Shown: positions 39,165-48,172, numbered from the stretch's first letter. The stretch: 58,301 nt of DNA from JAAZPG01 sp012797375 (GCA_937868205.1 CALMMC010000151.1:1-58301); one strand, 5' to 3'. Notes: generated by a model from the sequence alone, not told the origin. Numbers and translations: made by a program.

Positions 39165-39194
39165 ACTTTAGCCGACGGACTCGCGGGTTGTCAA
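39165..39194 (-). promoter_or_regulatory. Promoter of the M29 aminopeptidase gene
   Basis: Minus strand TTGACA (39189-39194), 18-bp spacer, TAAAGT (39165-39170). The rest of the 303-bp gap 39141-39443 contains no gene I recognise. Confidence 0.6.
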
Positions 39195-39443
39195 AGACGC
39201 GGGAATCGTCGTCCCCCGGCGGCCGCCCTCGGGACGGTTGTTGTCCGGGGAAAGGGCTTATGTTCCGCCGGCCCCGTTGGAGACCGCCTGTCGGAGAATC
39301 CCGGCAAGCCTGCTCTTGGCTTCGTTGAAAACCGTCCGCCGGGCGCCCGGTGATTCATCCCCCGCCGCGTTTTGTCTTTGCCGCCGGCTTGACTCGGGAA
39401 TCGTCCAGGTCAGACGCGGCCGAGAAGGCTCATGCGGGGCGGG

Positions 39444-39824
39444 CTAGCGCCGGTAGCGGATGACGAAGCCGATGATCCAGCGTTCGCCGACGGCCCGGCT
39501 CCGGTAGCGGCGAGCGGCGGCGCCGCGCGGATACCGGTCGGCCACGATGATCAGCGCGTCGCCGCCCATCCGAGCGGTCTTTTCCCGGAGAATGAGTTTG
39601 ACTTCATAACGGTCCATCCAAGGTTCGGGCCTGAACCAAACCTCGCCCAACCGGACATGATCACGGCGGGGCTCGCGCCGGAGAAGCTGGACATAGGCGT
39701 AGTCATTGGACGCAAACCTCGGCGTGCCGGGATAACGGCGGTGCCCGTAGGAACGGAAACAGGCCGCCGTCGTCATGGCCGTCGCGGCCAGGATCAGGAA
39801 GGCCGTCATCGTCTTCGTCTTCAT
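39444..39824 (-). CDS. Small envelope lipoprotein of unknown function
   Basis: 126 residues from the ATG at 39824 with an AAGGAG site. Signal MKTKTMTAFLILAATAMTTAAC ends in a lipobox Cys about residue 22. Mature part is basic; LGEVWFRPE, then YEVKLILREKTARMGGDALIIVAD recalls the alpha/beta fold of YbjQ/RcsF-like lipoproteins (G-A/G-D-A-L-I motif) without proving it. Preceded by a sigma-54-type -24/-12 element, so expression may be activator-dependent. Confidence 0.65.
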   Translation of the reverse strand: MKTKTMTAFLILAATAMTTAACFRSYGHRRYPGTPRFASNDYAYVQLLRREPRRDHVRLGEVWFRPEPWMDRYEVKLILREKTARMGGDALIIVADRYPRGAAARRYRSRAVGERWIIGFVIRYRR

Positions 39825-39873
39825 CTCGCTTCTCCTTGGCCGGCGTTTTTCGAGCCGTTCCAAAAAGAGAATC

Positions 39874-39890
39874 GGCAAGAATCGTACCAA
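39874..39890 (-). promoter_or_regulatory. Sigma-54-type -24/-12 promoter of the small lipoprotein gene
   Basis: Minus strand TTGGTACG-ATTC-TTGCC. The GG and GC doublets are in exact -24/-12 spacing; against TTGGCACG-N4-TTGCW it differs at one -24 base and at the last W. Predicted start near 39863, about 40 nt before the ATG. The gap 39825-40136 otherwise holds no gene I recognise. Confidence 0.6.
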
Positions 39891-40136
39891 AAAGACGAAA
39901 ATTCAGACTCGAATTTCCAAACGCATGAATATCCGTTAAATACGCGCGTCCCCGGAATCCCGCGCTTTTTTCGGCCCGCTCCGTTTTCCGTTCGTCCGGC
40001 TTTTTGTTGTCCACCGCGGAGGACAAACGAAGGACATGGGAGACAGGGGTGGAATTCAGAGCAGAGAAAACGGCACCCGGCGGGATTCGCGGGTATCGGC
40101 GCGAAATCCGAATCCGTCCCCGATTCCAGGCCGGGA

Positions 40137-42071
40137 TTACTGCTTGGCGGATTCGTACCGGGAGAGGACGTCCTGGGTGAGCTGGAGGAACTTGTCGTAC
40201 TTGATCTGAATGCCCTTTTCCTGTTTAAGCTTGGCCAGGTAGGCCTGGAGGAACATGTTCTTTTTCTGGTTCAGGATCTGGGCCGTTTGGGTTTCCTTCA
40301 CGTTTTCGAATTCCTCCCGGGTCACCGTCTTCCGGTCGCGCACGCGAAGGACGGCCGTCCCCGTCTCGAAATCGAACGGCGCGCTGGCCTCGTTCAGGGG
40401 AAGGGTGAAGGCCAGGTCGTCGGCCGTCTTGCTTTCGCCGACGATGGCGATATACTGGTCGCGCTTGTGGGCCTCGACGGTCTTGAACTCGAATCCGTTC
40501 CTGGCCGCGATATCCTCCCAGTTTTTCTCCTCGAGACGACGTCCGAGAGCGGCCAGGCGGGCCCGGGACGTTTCCATTTTGCGCTCGTTGACCAGGGCCG
40601 TTTCGACGTCTGCCTTGACTTCCTCGAACGCCGCCGGCCGGGGAGCCTCAACCTTCCGCAGCTCGACTAGACCGACGCCGGTGTAGGTGTAGACCGGGGC
40701 CGAAACTTCTTTCTCCTTGAGCCCGAAGAGGGCCGTGCCGACGGCGCCGGACGGATCGTTGTCGCTCCAAGCCTCGCCGTTTTTCAACAGCCCGGTGGAT
40801 TCCCCTTTCAGGCCGGCTTTCCGGAGGGCCGTCTCGAGGCTCCGGGCCGACTTGGCCTCCTTCTCGATCTTGGCGATCCGGGTGTCGGCGAGCTGACGGG
40901 CTTTTTCGTCCAGAAGGATGGACCGGATCTGGGCCGAGGCTCCGGCCAGCGGGGTCGTCGTCGCGGCCGTTTTTTCCGTCACCCGGATGACGGCGAGGCC
41001 GTCCGCCTCGGCGATCAGGTCCGAGGTCTGGCCGGATGTCAGCCGGTGAATCTCATCCCGTTCGGGCTGGGGAAGCGACTGCCAATCATAGAAACCGTAA
41101 TCGCCTCCGCCGGACGCCTTGGCGTCCTTGGACAGCTCCCGGGCCAGGGCCGCGAAATCGCCCCCCGCGCCGAGACGTTCGAGAACGCGCCGGCCCTCGG
41201 CTTCGACAAGGGCTTTGTCTTTCCCCTCGAACGGCAGCCAAATCCGGCCGACCCGGACGGATTCCGGGTTGGTGAACCGGGACAAATTGGCTTGGTAATA
41301 GTTCTCGATGTCCTTTTCGGACAGCTCGATTTCCTTTTTCAGATCCTCGGCTTTCAAGAAGACAGCCAGGCCTTCCCTTTTCTCCGGGATGAGATAAGCG
41401 CCCTTGCGGGCCTCGAAGAAAGCCTGGACCTCGGCCGCCGACGGCGCCTCGTCGAGGGAGACCTTGGACGTCTCCAGGATCAGCAGATCGATGCCGGCCG
41501 AGTCGGAGGCCTTTTGGTAATCGGACCAGACCTCGTCGGGAGTGACGGCCAACCCGGCCGTCAGCAGCCGGATCATCTTGTCCAGGACGATGTCCTGGCG
41601 GAGGCTGTGTTCAAACTCGCTGAGGTTGATGTGGTTGTACTGGAGAACCCTCTTGTACATTTCGTAGCCGACGAATTTGCCGTTCTGCTGGAGGCCGGGA
41701 ATAGACGTGATCCGGTCGCGGAGCTCCTCGTCGCTCGCCCGCAGCCGCATCGCCCGGGCCTGTTCCACGAGAAGAGTCTGCTCGACGAGTTGCTCCAGGA
41801 CCTGCTGGGGAAGGTTGAGCTGCTCGATGAACGCCCGGTCGATTTCCTGGTATTGCGACTTGATGGCTTCGATCCGGTTGCGAAGAGCCTGGAGATAATC
41901 ATCGCCGCTGATTTTTTTCCGGCCGATGACGGCCAGGGTGTTCCCGGCGTCGTCGCCGGTGAGCTTTCCGGACGCGCCCCAGATGAAGAAGATCGAGACG
42001 ACAAAGGCGGCGACAACAAGCCAGAGAACCCACTTCAGGGACTTGACGTTTTCACGCATGGATTTGAGCAT
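40137..42071 (-). CDS. ppiD: Periplasmic peptidyl-prolyl isomerase/chaperone, SurA/PpiD-like
   Basis: 644 residues. One N-terminal transmembrane helix (WVLWLVVAAFVVSIFFIWG), SurA-N-type helical domain (VIGRKKISGDDYLQALRNRIE ... FIEQLNLPQQVLEQLVEQ), a rotamase-like PPIC domain around residues 260-370 (ASGGGDYGFYDWQSLPQPERDEI), and a C-terminal helical region. It resembles membrane-anchored PpiD, which helps exported proteins fold after Sec export. Last gene of the rpsA-HU-HIT-ppiD run (24-nt gap after the HIT gene). Confidence 0.88.
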   Translation of the reverse strand: MLKSMRENVKSLKWVLWLVVAAFVVSIFFIWGASGKLTGDDAGNTLAVIGRKKISGDDYLQALRNRIEAIKSQYQEIDRAFIEQLNLPQQVLEQLVEQTLLVEQARAMRLRASDEELRDRITSIPGLQQNGKFVGYEMYKRVLQYNHINLSEFEHSLRQDIVLDKMIRLLTAGLAVTPDEVWSDYQKASDSAGIDLLILETSKVSLDEAPSAAEVQAFFEARKGAYLIPEKREGLAVFLKAEDLKKEIELSEKDIENYYQANLSRFTNPESVRVGRIWLPFEGKDKALVEAEGRRVLERLGAGGDFAALARELSKDAKASGGGDYGFYDWQSLPQPERDEIHRLTSGQTSDLIAEADGLAVIRVTEKTAATTTPLAGASAQIRSILLDEKARQLADTRIAKIEKEAKSARSLETALRKAGLKGESTGLLKNGEAWSDNDPSGAVGTALFGLKEKEVSAPVYTYTGVGLVELRKVEAPRPAAFEEVKADVETALVNERKMETSRARLAALGRRLEEKNWEDIAARNGFEFKTVEAHKRDQYIAIVGESKTADDLAFTLPLNEASAPFDFETGTAVLRVRDRKTVTREEFENVKETQTAQILNQKKNMFLQAYLAKLKQEKGIQIKYDKFLQLTQDVLSRYESAKQ

Positions 42072-42095
42072 CGGTTCACCTCGGGGACGCGGGGG

Positions 42096-42608
42096 TCATG
42101 ATTTTGAGGGAGTGTTCCGCCGTTCCCGGCGGAAAAGAGGGGCCAGCCGGGCGTACGTCGTCTCGAGATCCTCGAGGACGATCTTCGTCCGCCCGCAGAT
42201 GGGCATGAAATTCGAGTCGCCGGTCCAGCGCGGAACGACGTGCATGTGAAAATGATCGATGACGCCGGCGCCGGCCGCCCGGCCCAGGTTCAGGCCGATG
42301 TTGAACCCCTGCGGGCGGTAGTGCTTTTTTAGGACGCGCAGGCAGCTCCGGAGAAGCTCGTCCATTTCCCCGGTGACCTCGCGGGAGGCGCGCTCGAGCG
42401 AGGCCGAGTGGCGGTACGGGGCGATCATGAGATGGCCGGGCAGGTACGGAAATTTGTTCATCAGGACGAACGCCCGCCGGCCGCGGTCGAGGACGAAGGC
42501 GGACGCGTCGTCCCGGGTCCGGGCCGCCCGGCAGAAAACGCAGCCCGTTTCTTTTTTGGACGTGCTCCGGATGTAAGGCTCCCGCCAGGGAGCGGCGATA
42601 TATTCCAT
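42096..42608 (-). CDS. HIT-family hydrolase (Ap4A phosphorylase/hydrolase-like)
   Basis: 170 residues. Histidine-triad motif DHFHMHVVPRW (H-x-H-x-H-x-x) near residue 115 and the N-terminal CVFCRAA (C-x2-C) typical of Zn-containing HIT proteins; FPYLPGHLMIAPYRH completes the fold. It would cleave nucleotidyl phosphates such as diadenosine tetraphosphate. It lies one base after the HU/IHF gene. Confidence 0.9.
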   Translation of the reverse strand: MEYIAAPWREPYIRSTSKKETGCVFCRAARTRDDASAFVLDRGRRAFVLMNKFPYLPGHLMIAPYRHSASLERASREVTGEMDELLRSCLRVLKKHYRPQGFNIGLNLGRAAGAGVIDHFHMHVVPRWTGDSNFMPICGRTKIVLEDLETTYARLAPLFRRERRNTPSKS

Positions 42609-42609
42609 G

Positions 42610-42885
42610 TTACTTGTTGATCAGTTCCTTGAGCAGCTTGCTCGGCTTGAAATAGAGGACTTTCTTGGGCGGAACCTTGACCGGGTCGCCCGTCCTCGGG
42701 TTGCGGCCGGAGCGGGGCGGGCGGTTCCGGAACCGAAAGGAGCCGAAGCCCCGGACCTCGATCTCCTCCCCGGCCAGCAGGGCTTCCTTGATCGTCTCGA
42801 AGAACATATTGACGCCGGTCTCCGCTTCCTGCTTGGGGATGTTCAGCTCCTTGGAAATCTTGTTGATGAGGTCGGCCTTAATCAT
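42610..42885 (-). CDS. HU/IHF-family DNA-binding protein
   Basis: 91 residues. DLINKISKELNIPKQEAE at the start and the DNA-binding arm GFGSFRFRNRPPRSGRNPRTGDPVKVP with the intercalating Pro in NPRTG. IHF-alpha-like spacing and length, but HU is equally plausible; one subunit only is present. The ATG overlaps the rpsA stop by 8 nt. Nucleoid architecture and, if IHF-like, help for sigma-54 promoters. Confidence 0.93.
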   Translation of the reverse strand: MIKADLINKISKELNIPKQEAETGVNMFFETIKEALLAGEEIEVRGFGSFRFRNRPPRSGRNPRTGDPVKVPPKKVLYFKPSKLLKELINK

Positions 42886-44626
42886 TGGGTTTCTCCTCCG
42901 TTTCGGCGCCTGATTTCTTGGCGTTCTGCAGCTGGCGGAGCTGGTCCTTGATCAGGTCGCCGAAGGTCAACCGGTCATCCTGGGTTTCTTGATACTTCTG
43001 GTATTCCTGCCTCTGCAGGTCGCTCTGGGCCTGGCGGAAGCTGAGGGAGATCTTCTTATCCCGGGGATTCAGCTTGATGATTTTCGCCGTTTTCTGATCG
43101 CCGACCGAGACGACCTCGGCCGGGTTCTCGACCTTTTTCTCGTCGATCTCGGAATTAAAGACAACGCCCTCGATCCCGGGGAGAATCTCGGCGAACACGC
43201 CGAATTCGGCGATCCGGACGATTTTGACGTTGAGCAGGTCGCCGACTTTCTGCCGGAGGAAGAATTCCTCCCAGATGTCGCCCTCGAGCTGCTTGATGCC
43301 GAGGGAGACTTTCTGCTTCTCGACGTCGATGTTCAGGAGGACGACCTCGGCCTCGTCGCCCACTTTCAGCTTGGCCGAGGGGTGCTTGATCTTTTCCCAG
43401 GAGATGTCGGTGATATGGATCAGGCCCTCGATGCCGGGTTCGACTTCCAGAAACGCTCCGAAATCAGTGATGGACGTGATCCGCCCCTTGATCCGGGTTC
43501 CCGGGACGAGACGCTTTTTCAACTCTTCCAGCGGATGGGGCTGGGTTTGTTTCAGGCCGAGGGAGACGCGCCGGGAGGTCGGATTGACGTCCAGGATGGA
43601 CACCGTGACCTTGTCGCCGAGATTCAGGAGCTTTTTTGGATGAATCATTTTCCGAGACCAGGTCAGGTCGGAAATGTGGACGAGTCCTTCGATGCCGGGT
43701 TCCAGCTCGACGAACGCCCCGAAGTCGGTCAGGGACGAGACTTTTCCCTCGATCCGGTCGCCGGGTTTGTACTTGTCGGTGATGTTGTCCCAAGGATTAG
43801 GGGTGAGCTGCTTGGTCCCCAGGGAGATCTTTTCGTCCTTCTCGTTGAAATCGAGGACGAGAACCTCGACTTCCTGGCCGATCTTGAACAGGTCGTGCGG
43901 GTTGGCGATCTTTCCCCAGGTCATGTCCGAGACGTGAAGCAGGCCTTCCACTCCGCCGATATCGACGAACGCTCCGAAACTCGTCAGGGAGCGGACCAGT
44001 CCTTTTAGTTTCTGGCCTTTCTGGATTTGGCTGAAGACGATCTTTTTCTTCTTGTCCCGCTCTTCCATCAGGTAGGCCCGGTGGGAGACGACGGCGTTTT
44101 CCGTCTTACGGTCGTATTTGATCACTTTGACCTTGAGGGTTTGGCCGACGATCTTAGCCGGGTCCTTGAGCGGCCGGAGCTCGGCATGGGAATCGGGCAT
44201 GAAAGCCTTGAGACCGACATGGACGGTATAGCCGTTCTTGATCCTGTCGATGACCCGGCCGCTGATGGAGGCGCCTTCTTCGTAGGCCTTTTCCAGAAGC
44301 TCCAGGGCCCGGCGGGCGTCGGCCTGGCGCTTGGACAGGATGAAGTATCCTTCCTTGGAATCGGTCCGCTCCAGCACGGCCTCGATTTCGTCGCCCACGG
44401 AGGGAATCCGGGCGTCGGCGCTTTCCGTGAAGTCTTCGATCGGGATGAGTCCCTCGCTTTTCAGGCCGATGTCGACCAGGATGTGGGCGGGCAGGACTTT
44501 AACGACGCGCCCGGCGACGATTTTTCCCGGGCTGACTTCCTGGGAGCTGAATTGGTACTTGTCCAGCAGGTTCTCGTAATCCTCGGCCGAGATTTTTTCG
44601 TTGTTCTGCTTTGCATCTTCGGTCAT
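42878..44626 (-). CDS. rpsA: 30S ribosomal protein S1
   Basis: 582 residues, six S1 (OB-fold) repeats: each shows the GDEIEAVLERTDSKEGYFILS, VGLKAFMPDSHA, LVRSLTSFGAFVDIGGVEGLLHVSDMTW, VSSLTDFGAFVELEPGIEGLVHISDLTW, and ITSITDFGAFLEVEPGIEGLIHITDISW type pattern. S1 brings mRNA to the 30S subunit. It has an AAGGAG site, an unusually clear promoter and a ~150-nt leader with a GC hairpin. Leaderless mRNAs predicted elsewhere in the window would not need S1. Confidence 0.96.
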   Translation of the reverse strand: MTEDAKQNNEKISAEDYENLLDKYQFSSQEVSPGKIVAGRVVKVLPAHILVDIGLKSEGLIPIEDFTESADARIPSVGDEIEAVLERTDSKEGYFILSKRQADARRALELLEKAYEEGASISGRVIDRIKNGYTVHVGLKAFMPDSHAELRPLKDPAKIVGQTLKVKVIKYDRKTENAVVSHRAYLMEERDKKKKIVFSQIQKGQKLKGLVRSLTSFGAFVDIGGVEGLLHVSDMTWGKIANPHDLFKIGQEVEVLVLDFNEKDEKISLGTKQLTPNPWDNITDKYKPGDRIEGKVSSLTDFGAFVELEPGIEGLVHISDLTWSRKMIHPKKLLNLGDKVTVSILDVNPTSRRVSLGLKQTQPHPLEELKKRLVPGTRIKGRITSITDFGAFLEVEPGIEGLIHITDISWEKIKHPSAKLKVGDEAEVVLLNIDVEKQKVSLGIKQLEGDIWEEFFLRQKVGDLLNVKIVRIAEFGVFAEILPGIEGVVFNSEIDEKKVENPAEVVSVGDQKTAKIIKLNPRDKKISLSFRQAQSDLQRQEYQKYQETQDDRLTFGDLIKDQLRQLQNAKKSGAETEEKPND

Positions 44627-44649
44627 GGGGTCTCCTTGATGGGTAGGGC

Positions 44650-44671
44650 GCCGGCGGATCCGCCCGCCGGC
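44650..44671 (-). promoter_or_regulatory. GC hairpin in the rpsA leader
   Basis: GCCGGCGG (44650-44657), loop ATCCGC, CCGCCGGC (44664-44671), 8-bp stem ending 23 nt before the rpsA ATG and just before its ribosome-binding site. The position suits control of S1 translation, but no S1-binding motif was verified. Confidence 0.45.
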
Positions 44672-44786
44672 AAAACCGTGGCTTGTCCGCTCCCGGTTTT
44701 CCCGGATATGGAATTTGCTCCCGCGAGCATAAAAGACGGATATGATTTCCTAACCATGTTAATCAAAAGGGTGAAAAAGATGGTTA

Positions 44787-44815
44787 AGTCTAAACGATTC
44801 AACCCGGTTTGTCAA
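44787..44815 (-). promoter_or_regulatory. Promoter of the rpsA operon
   Basis: Minus strand TTGACA (44810-44815), 17-bp spacer, TAGACT (44787-44792). Start near 44780, so a leader of about 150 nt. The gap 44627-45083 (457 bp) holds this promoter, the hairpin and no recognisable gene. Confidence 0.75.
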
Positions 44816-45083
44816 TCGCTAAGTCAAGATAAGGATTGAACTTAGATGAAGTCCCTCCCGTCCCGGGAAAAGCGGGCCGAGGCGCCGCGGCTCGTCCTTG
44901 ACGCTCCTGTCCGTCCGGCGGGAGAGGCGGGGCTTTCTTTCCTCTCCGCCTCGGCGCGATCGCCCGCAGGAATCCATGAAAATTGTCGGCCGGATCGTCT
45001 CTCCCTTTCCCGCGGGCGACGGCGGTCGGACGGATACAGCCGGGGAAAGGCCAAATCGGGACGGCCGGCCCGGATGAAAAACC

Positions 45084-45620
45084 TCAGGCGTTGCCTTCCT
45101 CGAGGATTTTCTTCAGCTCCGTCTCCCGGGGAAGCTCCTCGAGGGAATTCAAGCCGAAATACGTCAGGAATTTCTCCGTCGTCCGGTAGAGCAGCGGCCG
45201 GCCCGGCGCGTCCTTGCGGCCGGAGATCTTGATGAGCTTGTTCTCGAGCAAGGTGTGAAGGGCATGGGTCGAATCGACGCCGCGGATGTTCATGATGTCG
45301 GTCTGGGTCACGGGTTGATGATAAGCGACGGCCGAGAGGGCTTCCAGGGCGGCCGACGACAGCCGCTTGCGGCGCTCGATCTGAAGAAGCTTCCGGACGT
45401 GGAGATCATACGCCGGTTTGGTCATGAACACCCAGCCGCCGCCCGTCTGCACCAAGCGGATGGGACGGGGGGCGTCCTCCATTTCCGTCCCGAGCCGGAG
45501 AAGGGCCTGGAGGATCTCTTCCTCGGGCGTTCCATCAAGCACTTCCTTGATCTTGTCCATCGTCAACGGCTCGACCGAGATGAAAATCAAGGCTTCGAGA
45601 ATGTTCTTTAAATCGTCCAT
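45084..45620 (-). CDS. scpB: Segregation and condensation protein B
   Basis: 178 residues. ILEALIFISVEPLTMDKIKEVL at the start and two winged-helix domains (LSAAALEALSAVAYHQPVTQTDIMNIRGVDS is the ScpB signature). It forms the SMC-ScpAB condensin with ScpA. ATG overlaps the scpA stop by one base (TGATG). The smc gene is not in the window. Confidence 0.95.
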   Translation of the reverse strand: MDDLKNILEALIFISVEPLTMDKIKEVLDGTPEEEILQALLRLGTEMEDAPRPIRLVQTGGGWVFMTKPAYDLHVRKLLQIERRKRLSSAALEALSAVAYHQPVTQTDIMNIRGVDSTHALHTLLENKLIKISGRKDAPGRPLLYRTTEKFLTYFGLNSLEELPRETELKKILEEGNA

Positions 45621-46426
45621 CAGGCGTCCTCGCCGGCCGGCTCTTTCCGAAGCCAGACCTTAATCGTGTGAAACAGCTGCTCCTGGACGGCCACGACCCG
45701 GCGGGCCTTGATCAGCTCCAGGAGGCAGAAAAAGGCGACCAGGGCCTCCTCGAGGGTCTCCTGGGCGTCCAGGTATTCAAGAAAATCGAGAAAGCCGTGC
45801 TCCCGCAGGGCGCTCACGATTTCCCGGATTTTGTCCGCGACCGAAATTTCCTTGGTCTTGAGGATCCGCTGCGGCACGGCTTGTTTCCGCTTCATCATGG
45901 CGAAAAACGATTCAGCCAGGTCGAACAGCGAGACCTCGATCAAGTCGAGATCCTCCTCGGGCAGCGGAACGTTGAGGGCCGTCCGCCGCCAGATCGTCGA
46001 CTGCTCCTCCTCCTTGTCCCGGAGGACGGCGGAAACGACCTTGACCCGCTCGTAATCCTCGGTTCGGTCGGGCCGCTCCTTCCGAGGGTCGATGTCCGGC
46101 TCGACGGGCTGCTCCCGGGGAAGGAGGATTTGCGATTTGATGTAGATCAAGAGGGCGGCCATCAAGAGAAATTCGGCTTCCCGGTCGAGGTTGATCCGTT
46201 CCCGGCCGTGGAGGTAATCGAGGTATTCCCGGGTGATCACGGCCAGGGGGATATCCTCGATCCCGATCTTCTTCTTTTTAATAAGGAAGAGAAGAAGGTC
46301 GAGCGGTCCCTCGAAAATATCGAGCTTGATCTGGTAGCCGTCCCCGCCCCCCTCGACGGCGGATTCCTCTTCGGGGGCCGGCTTCTCGAGCGGGCCTTCC
46401 TCGTTGGGATATCCGGGGTCGACCAT
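45620..46426 (-). CDS. scpA: Segregation and condensation protein A
   Basis: 268 residues from the ATG at 46426. YQIKLDIFEGPLDLLLFLIKKKKIGIEDIPLAVITREYLDYL is the N-terminal ScpA (kleisin) SMC-neck-binding domain; the C-terminal winged helix includes ALVAFFCLLELIKARRVVAVQ. Acidic extension of about 25 residues before the domain. Kleisin subunit of the SMC condensin. 17 nt after trpS. Confidence 0.93.
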   Translation of the reverse strand: MVDPGYPNEEGPLEKPAPEEESAVEGGGDGYQIKLDIFEGPLDLLLFLIKKKKIGIEDIPLAVITREYLDYLHGRERINLDREAEFLLMAALLIYIKSQILLPREQPVEPDIDPRKERPDRTEDYERVKVVSAVLRDKEEEQSTIWRRTALNVPLPEEDLDLIEVSLFDLAESFFAMMKRKQAVPQRILKTKEISVADKIREIVSALREHGFLDFLEYLDAQETLEEALVAFFCLLELIKARRVVAVQEQLFHTIKVWLRKEPAGEDA

Positions 46427-46443
46427 GCGTCCGGGCCTCGAGC

Positions 46444-47442
46444 CTAAAATCCCAGGGCGTCCCGGACTTCGGCCATCGTGGCTTGAGCGACGCGGCGGGC
46501 CCGGCTGTTGCCGGCTTCGAAAATCTCCCAGATTCTCTCCGGGTTCTTTTCTAAGGCGCGGCGGCGCTCCCAAACCGGTTCGAGGAAACGGAACAAATGC
46601 TCCAGGAGGACGGCCTTGCAGTCGCGGCAGCCGATCCCGGCCGTCCGGCAGCCGCGGGCGATGTCCTCCCGCGCCTCCTTGGGGACGAAGGCCTTGTGGA
46701 GGGTGAAAACGGGGCAGTCGTCGGGCTCGCCGGGATCGGTTCGGCGGACCCGCCGGGTATCGGTGACCATCGGGAGGATCTTCGCCCGGATCGTCTCGGC
46801 CGAATCCTTCAGGTAGATGGCGTTGCCGTAGGATTTGCTCATCTTCCGTCCGTCGGTTCCGGCCAGCCGCGGCACTTCCGTCAGCATCGTCCGGGGTTCG
46901 GGAAAAATCGGGCCGTAGAGGCGGTTAAAGCGGCGGACGATCTCCCGGGTCAGTTCGACATGGGCGGCCTGGTCCTCGCCCACGGGGACGAGATCGGCCT
47001 TGTAGAGGATGATGTCGGCGGCCTGAAGGACGGGATAACCGAGAAAACCATACGTGTTCAGCTCTTTTTCCTGGAGCTCTTTCAGCTGTTCCTTGAAGGT
47101 GGGAACCCGTTCGAGCCAGGGCAGAGGAGTGATCATCGATAAGAGAAGATGAAGCTCGGCGTGTTCCTTGACCTCGGACTGGAGAAACATGACGCATTTT
47201 TCCGGGTCGAGGCCGACGCTGAGCCAGTCGACGGCGACCTCGTAGGACCAGCCCCGGATCGCCTTGGCGTTGGCGTATTCAGAGCTCAGGGCGTGCCAGG
47301 GGACGATAGCGTAGAAGCACCGGTAGAGGTCCTGGAAGGCAATCCAATTGCGGAGGGCGCCGACGTAGTTGCCGAGGTGCAGCGGCCCGGTCGGGCGGAC
47401 GCCGCTGAGGACGATTTTGCGGGGATCGGGGGTGGGATTCAT
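46444..47442 (-). CDS. trpS: Tryptophanyl-tRNA synthetase
   Basis: 332 residues from the ATG at 47442. Class I motifs: GVRPTGPLHLGNYVGAL (HIGH-like) and GRKMSKSYGNAI (KMSKS). ADIILYKADLVPVGEDQAAHVEL is characteristic of TrpRS. C-terminal CRTAGIGCRDCK is common in bacterial TrpRS. ATGA overlap with the M50 protease gene. TyrRS is excluded by these signatures. Confidence 0.95.
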   Translation of the reverse strand: MNPTPDPRKIVLSGVRPTGPLHLGNYVGALRNWIAFQDLYRCFYAIVPWHALSSEYANAKAIRGWSYEVAVDWLSVGLDPEKCVMFLQSEVKEHAELHLLLSMITPLPWLERVPTFKEQLKELQEKELNTYGFLGYPVLQAADIILYKADLVPVGEDQAAHVELTREIVRRFNRLYGPIFPEPRTMLTEVPRLAGTDGRKMSKSYGNAIYLKDSAETIRAKILPMVTDTRRVRRTDPGEPDDCPVFTLHKAFVPKEAREDIARGCRTAGIGCRDCKAVLLEHLFRFLEPVWERRRALEKNPERIWEIFEAGNSRARRVAQATMAEVRDALGF

Positions 47443-48140
47443 CCGAGCACAATCACAATCATGAGCTTCACCGGCCAAATCAGGATGTCCAGGAAACCCA
47501 TATAAATCAGGAAGAGGACGATGATGAAACCGAAGGGCCGGATCCGATCGTAGCGGAACGCGGCCTGGTCCGAAAGAAGCCCCATCAACACGCCGGATCC
47601 GTCCAGCGGCGGAACCGGGATGAGGTTGAAAAGGGCGAAATAAGAATTGATGAGCACGGTCATGATCAGAATGAGGGCCAGGCCCTCCAGCGGATAGAAT
47701 CCTCGAGAGAGGACGGGCAGGAGGAAGCCCATCTGCCGGAAGAATCCGTTGATCAAGGCCTGGATAAACCGCCCGACGCCGGGAATCGTCAGCTTCATCA
47801 GGAACAGGAGGATGAGCGAGACGAGGGCGACGGAGATGTTGGCCGCCGGTCCGGCGAAGGAGACCCAGAGGTTGTCCCGGCGGGGATTGCGGAAATTGCG
47901 GGGATTCACCATCACGGGTTTGGCCCAGCCGAACGCCGGCAGGCGGGCCAGCGAGAGAAGAAGCGGCAGGAGGATCGTTCCGAACGGATCGATGTGGGCG
48001 ATGGGATTCAAGGTCACCCGCCCCATGTTGTAGGCGGTCGGGTCCCCCATCTTCTTAGCCGTCCAGCCGTGGGCCGCCTCGTGCACCGTGATGGCGAAGA
48101 GGAGGACAAAAATCTGGATAACTATCGAAATGACATTCAT
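47439..48140 (-). CDS. M50-family site-2 protease, YwhC/RIP type
   Basis: 233 residues, about six membrane segments. Zinc motif AITVHEAAHGW (HExxH), NPIAHIDPFGTILLP (N-x2-H-x-D-P-G-T substrate/fold motif) and NLIPVPPLDGSG with the third ligand Asp (LDG). It lacks PDZ domains, unlike RseP, and belongs to the short YwhC-like subgroup. It would cleave substrates within the membrane; first gene of the M50-trpS-scpA-scpB run. Confidence 0.92.
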   Translation of the reverse strand: MNVISIVIQIFVLLFAITVHEAAHGWTAKKMGDPTAYNMGRVTLNPIAHIDPFGTILLPLLLSLARLPAFGWAKPVMVNPRNFRNPRRDNLWVSFAGPAANISVALVSLILLFLMKLTIPGVGRFIQALINGFFRQMGFLLPVLSRGFYPLEGLALILIMTVLINSYFALFNLIPVPPLDGSGVLMGLLSDQAAFRYDRIRPFGFIIVLFLIYMGFLDILIWPVKLMIVIVLG

Positions 48141-48172
48141 TTGCGTCGGCGGTATTTATAGCATATTCGTTC

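Noticed and set aside
39218..39443. Continuation of an open frame past the lipoprotein stop (TAG), ending near 39260 on the minus strand
   Set aside because: No start codon of its own, no recognised motif; read-through is not supported by anything in the sequence.
44653..44664. GGCGGATCCGCC palindrome found before both rpsA and the acyltransferase gene
   Set aside because: As a shared regulatory site: the same 12-mer also occurs inside rnhB (near 22829-22840), so a chance GC-rich palindrome is more likely.
44842..45054. A 70-codon Arg/Ser-rich minus-strand frame between scpB and rpsA
   Set aside because: Very high Arg and Pro content typical of random GC-rich DNA, no homology recognised, and no Shine-Dalgarno.
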